Below are positions 61,017-64,000 of a stretch of 64,000 bases of DNA, piece by piece. Both the position numbers and the translations under genes were made by a program. Source of the stretch: Panorpa germanica. Taxonomy: Eukaryota > Arthropoda > Insecta > Mecoptera > Panorpidae. The first letter of the stretch is position 1, and each line of letters opens with the position of its first letter. The notes beneath the pieces are model-generated. The model did not search any database and had not been told where the DNA came from. It was given only the letters and a program-made list of their open reading frames with translations. The stretch spans positions 14,512,451 through 14,576,450 of the forward strand of contig OY783213.1 of the NCBI GenBank assembly GCA_963678705.1, in the 5' to 3' direction.

Positions 61017-61340
61017 AAGAGGGTTGCAACAGTGTTCGTGGATTCGCGGATTAAAAAATGCTTGGCCATGTTTATTTTGATTTTGTCGACATTCTTTGTA
61101 GATATAATGCCGGTTTCACACCAGAGAGACAGTTTTGTTGTCAAAAAAACAAAACAAAACCATGTTTTGTTTTATTTTAAAACAGTTCTGTTTTTCGAAA
61201 ACGTTTTTGTATTTTTCTGTGTGTTCCATAAAAATTATAAACATGATAAACAACAACTAACAAGAGCAAATGTTCATAAAAAACAAAACTGCGTGTTCAA
61301 ACCAAGCAGACTAAAAAACAACAACTAACGTGTTTTCTTT
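61017..61340. other. A/T-homopolymer-rich stretch with hairpin
   Basis: AAAACAAAACCATGTTTTGTTTT around 61,149-61,171 forms a hairpin, with only the central ATG-like bases unpaired. The 98-codon plus-strand frame is Lys/Phe-rich low complexity and not called. Confidence 0.4.
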
Positions 61341-61344
61341 TGAT

Positions 61345-61900
61345 CTTAGCGACTCCAGATGGGAATATCACTAAGCCCACTGGCCACCTCAGATATCTTA
61401 GTAGTTCCGGCATACTCGTTGGCAGCACCACTCTATTTTTTACCAAAACTCTGTACAAATTATTTTTGCAGGCCTCCGTTTATGTACATTCGAAGATCAA
61501 ATGTTGTGGATCTGCTACACCTTCTCCACAATTGCACATATCTTATTCTTGCACATATCTTAAGATGTGCCAATGCCCCTGTATGGTCTACCCTCAGTCT
61601 CGAGATAAGTGATAACACTCTTCTTGTGACCTTGAACTTTCCACCACCAAGGACGTCCGCACATCGAAGACTGTAAACTGAAAAATTTTCTTCCTTCTTC
61701 TGAATTGTTCCACATACCCTGCCACGTCTGTTTCACTTCATTTTTGCTCTTTGCCAATAAGTCCACTTCATATTGAATTTCTCCACTTGCTACTGTTCTA
61801 GCTGCTTGTTGTGCGGCGTCGTTTGCTTTTTCATGTCCTGTGATTCCTTTGTGAGCAAGAATCCACAATAAGAAATAATTGTTTATACACATTAATAAAT
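61345..61900 (-). pseudogene. Family F LINE remnant: RNase H end, zinc knuckle region
   Basis: The minus strand from 61,892 encodes FLLWILAHKGITGHEKANDA then AQQAARTVASGEIQ. This is the last RNase H motif (WxxAHxGIxGxExAD) of LINE ORF2 proteins that carry RNase H, such as the I and R1 groups. The frame continues through KKSVITYLETEGRPY, then is broken by a frameshift and a stop near 61,562. Beyond that, CAIVEKV-like and KNNLYRVLVKNRVVLPTSMP correspond to the zinc-knuckle and C-terminal part intact at 46,630-46,863. The catalytic RNase H acidic residues, reverse transcriptase and endonuclease are outside this fragment. It is a dead 5'-truncated copy. Confidence 0.7.
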
Positions 61901-62746
61901 ATTTTATCTTGTATATCTACTTCAATACAATCAAACCTAAAATGACATCAAAAGTCTCATAAGATTACATGTTTTAACGTATCCTGTTAAATCCTACAGC
62001 TTTAGACCGGTACAATAGAGAGACACGTGTCAAAACGCTACCATTATACCTTAAACAATGTCTTCTCCAGTATTCATTCATATACTCGTATTTCGAATAC
62101 GGCCTGTGGCATTGGTGAAGCTTTGCTTATTTCTCACCAGGATCGTTACAGTAACGTAGGATTCCTTTATTCAAGCGCGACATTCGTTCGTTTTAATCCC
62201 AAGCTCTTTTGTTTCGAATGTCTAAAATACCCTCTGCGAATATTTACACCAAATTTATGAGATTTTAGTATTTTGAATATACAATTTTGAATCTTTGAAT
62301 TTATTAGCACGAAAATTACGTGTACAATATCATTAAAAAGGCAATCCAGTTACTGGGAGAACCCTCGTAGATTTCATTTGTGTTTTGTAAATTATTTTGT
62401 GCTTATTGACAATAATATGGTATTGTATTCAGCTCTTGAAGTGTACAGTCTGTAAATTCAACCACTGGAACATATTTTTACAGACTAGGAAGTTTGTTGA
62501 ACTTCAAGGTCGTTCAGATGAACTGAAACAAAGAATTCAAATATACGGTTTGAGTTCTGTAGGGTTTATAAATTGAAGAGAAAAAGTTTCCCTCATCTTT
62601 CAACTTATGATGAGTATAGTACAAGATATTTTTGTGTTGTAATAATACCAATTATTATTTAGAAAAGGATTTCGTGTTTTATTGGTAGTATTTTGCCTTG
62701 TGCACCGCAGTACCAATTTTTTTTCATTTTTTAAATATATTTATAT
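61901..62746. other. Non-coding stretch
   Basis: No gene supported. The frame 62,027-62,260 has no recognisable content. Confidence 0.4.
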
Positions 62747-62922
62747 CAGGCCCGGAGTTGAGGGAGGGCAGGCGGAGCTACTGCTCCGGGGCCTCCACAA
62801 TGGAGATAATTAGCAATAAATTTTTGATAGACTTAACGAAAAAAAATTGTTCCTTTTATTCGTAAAATAATTAGGGGCTTCTTCGTTGCCCCAGGACCTT
62901 CACGCGTCTAAATTCGGCACTG
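62747..62922. mobile_element. Non-autonomous hAT element (176 bp) with 8-bp target duplication
   Basis: CAGGCCCGGAGTTGAGG at the left and, reversed, CAGTGCCGAATTTAGAC at the right. ATTTATAT stands directly on both sides (62,739-62,746 and 62,923-62,930), a perfect hAT-type duplication. It sits exactly at the left edge of the family-I copy, whose homologue at 20,772 also has TTTATATTAATG, so it probably inserted into family I or its flank. Confidence 0.85.
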
Positions 62923-63520
62923 ATTTATATTAATGTACAACATATTAAGTTTATTGTGTGAAAATTTGAAGTCGATTGGACTAAAACTGTCGGAGATATA
63001 GAGTTATAAGTCTTCACCTCTCTGGTCTGGTTTCGTCTTTCTCTGAAACTTTTAAACACGTTTTTCTCACACTTAGCTTTTTCAGAGTCGGTGTCCTCTC
63101 TAGCTTAAAATCTACTGCACCGATTCTTTTGAAATTTTGCGCACTCTTTCTTTACATAAATGCCGAGGTAACGCTGTCGAGTTTTCTTATTTTTTTTATG
63201 TTAACGTATTTTAAAATAACAATGTTTCTGATTTTTTGACTGCTGTAAAAAATTTAAAAATTAATAGAAAAAAGACTCGACAGGGTTACCTGCAGAAACT
63301 TATCAACTAATGAAATCATTTTGGTTTTTTGATTTCAAATAATCCAGTGATGAGTTATAAGTGGCACCGCAATGTTAATTTTTTTTCGACGTTTGCGGAG
63401 ATTTGCTGTCATTGCCTCATTTCTTGATATTTATTTATGGTAATTTCACAAAGTATTCTTTAAGTGTTATTTTATCATGTAGTAATTATAGAAGTAATTA
63501 TATATTAACTGTGTCGTCAA
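62923..63520 (+). repeat. Family I interspersed repeat, copy 2
   Basis: Aligned with 20,772-21,340 in the same orientation. Extra sequence here, ACCGATTCTTTTGAAATTTT then GCGCACTC, is absent from copy 1, and a second insert near 63,270 (AAAAGACTCGACAGGGTTAC) differs. No terminal repeats or tail. Confidence 0.65.
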
Positions 63521-64000
63521 AAACCGTATCGATTTGATCTTACCCCCCTTTATTAACACAAAATCTTTACAATTTCAAAAACATTTTTTTAACGGAAACA
63601 AACTAAATGAATCATCGTTAAAATGGGTATTTACGGCACATTGATACTGTTCATAGAATTCCACAATTATTAAGTAAATTTACATATTTTAAAAGAGATC
63701 ACTGCAATGAGACTGTTAGTATCAAACATGAAGATGCAAGGATCTAAATGAAATGCATTTTTCTGTTTCTTTTTTGTTATTTGTAAACCACAGGACACCC
63801 AACGACCGACACCGACACCGACGCAGAGACAGTTCTTGCTACTTCTGGTTCACCATATTTATCTACTGGGTGCAGTTAGGACAATTATTTAGTTGACCAA
63901 AGAGTCTGAGATATAGGACAGCTCGTTCAACGTGAAATATCTCTATGGAACTATTCTCAAAGAACTCGCCTGGATGTGTTACAAAAGCTGCTAAAGGATT
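63521..64000. other. Non-coding stretch to window end
   Basis: No gene supported. A short GACACCGACACCGAC tandem lies at about 63,809-63,823. Confidence 0.4.

Noticed and set aside
61032-61328. 98-codon plus-strand open frame
   Set aside because: Lys/Phe low-complexity translation of A- and T-homopolymer-rich DNA with a hairpin; no coding signature.

Overview
This is a eukaryotic, animal-type window: AT-rich non-coding DNA with no long intact open reading frame, no operon-like packing and no complete gene. The transposon families suggest an arthropod, most likely an insect. They include decayed mariner and hAT transposase, two kinds of non-LTR (LINE) retrotransposon tails, a tRNA-derived SINE, and many short inverted-repeat elements. 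I cannot name the species. The best model is intronic or intergenic DNA of a large, repeat-rich genome, in which the only host-gene traces are a few short candidate exons.

Layout. 1-686: one end of a dead hAT transposon, with the transposase C-terminus broken by a stop. 2-3 kb: a small inverted-repeat element (family C) and a candidate minus-strand first coding exon. 5.9-8.8 kb: a LINE tail (family F), SINE copies (K), a family-L element, a coding-like remnant, family A and a hAT-type element (H). 10-15.5 kb: more small elements, a second kind of LINE remnant, a candidate plus-strand exon at 12,415-12,484, a mariner fragment and an inverted pair of family-M ends. 15-19.5 kb: families E, H, A, M and C, a palindromic element, and a 495-bp element nested inside a family-C copy. 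20.8-30.3 kb: family I, LINE or SINE tails, a TTAA-flanked mini-element and an element with about 100-bp inverted repeats. 35-42.5 kb: families M, A, D and E, then a 1.65-kb foldback element whose two nearly identical arms each carry a 19-bp minisatellite. 43.5-51 kb: further candidate exons, family F and a full-length family E interrupted by a hAT element with a perfect 8-bp target duplication. 54-64 kb: fragments of H, E, D, F and I, and a GC-rich island at 60.4-60.9 kb.

How it fits together. The plus-strand segments 12,415-12,484 and 48,691-48,766 have strong splice sites and join in a compatible phase, ending at a stop codon. If that is real, most of the window is one 36-kb intron loaded with nested transposons. 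Pseudo-exons are common in such DNA, so this is a hypothesis. I found no CRISPR array, tRNA gene, rRNA gene or prokaryote-like system, and no convincing new enzymatic system. The structurally novel items are the foldback element, the nested element with an ATG target duplication, and several unclassified repeat families.
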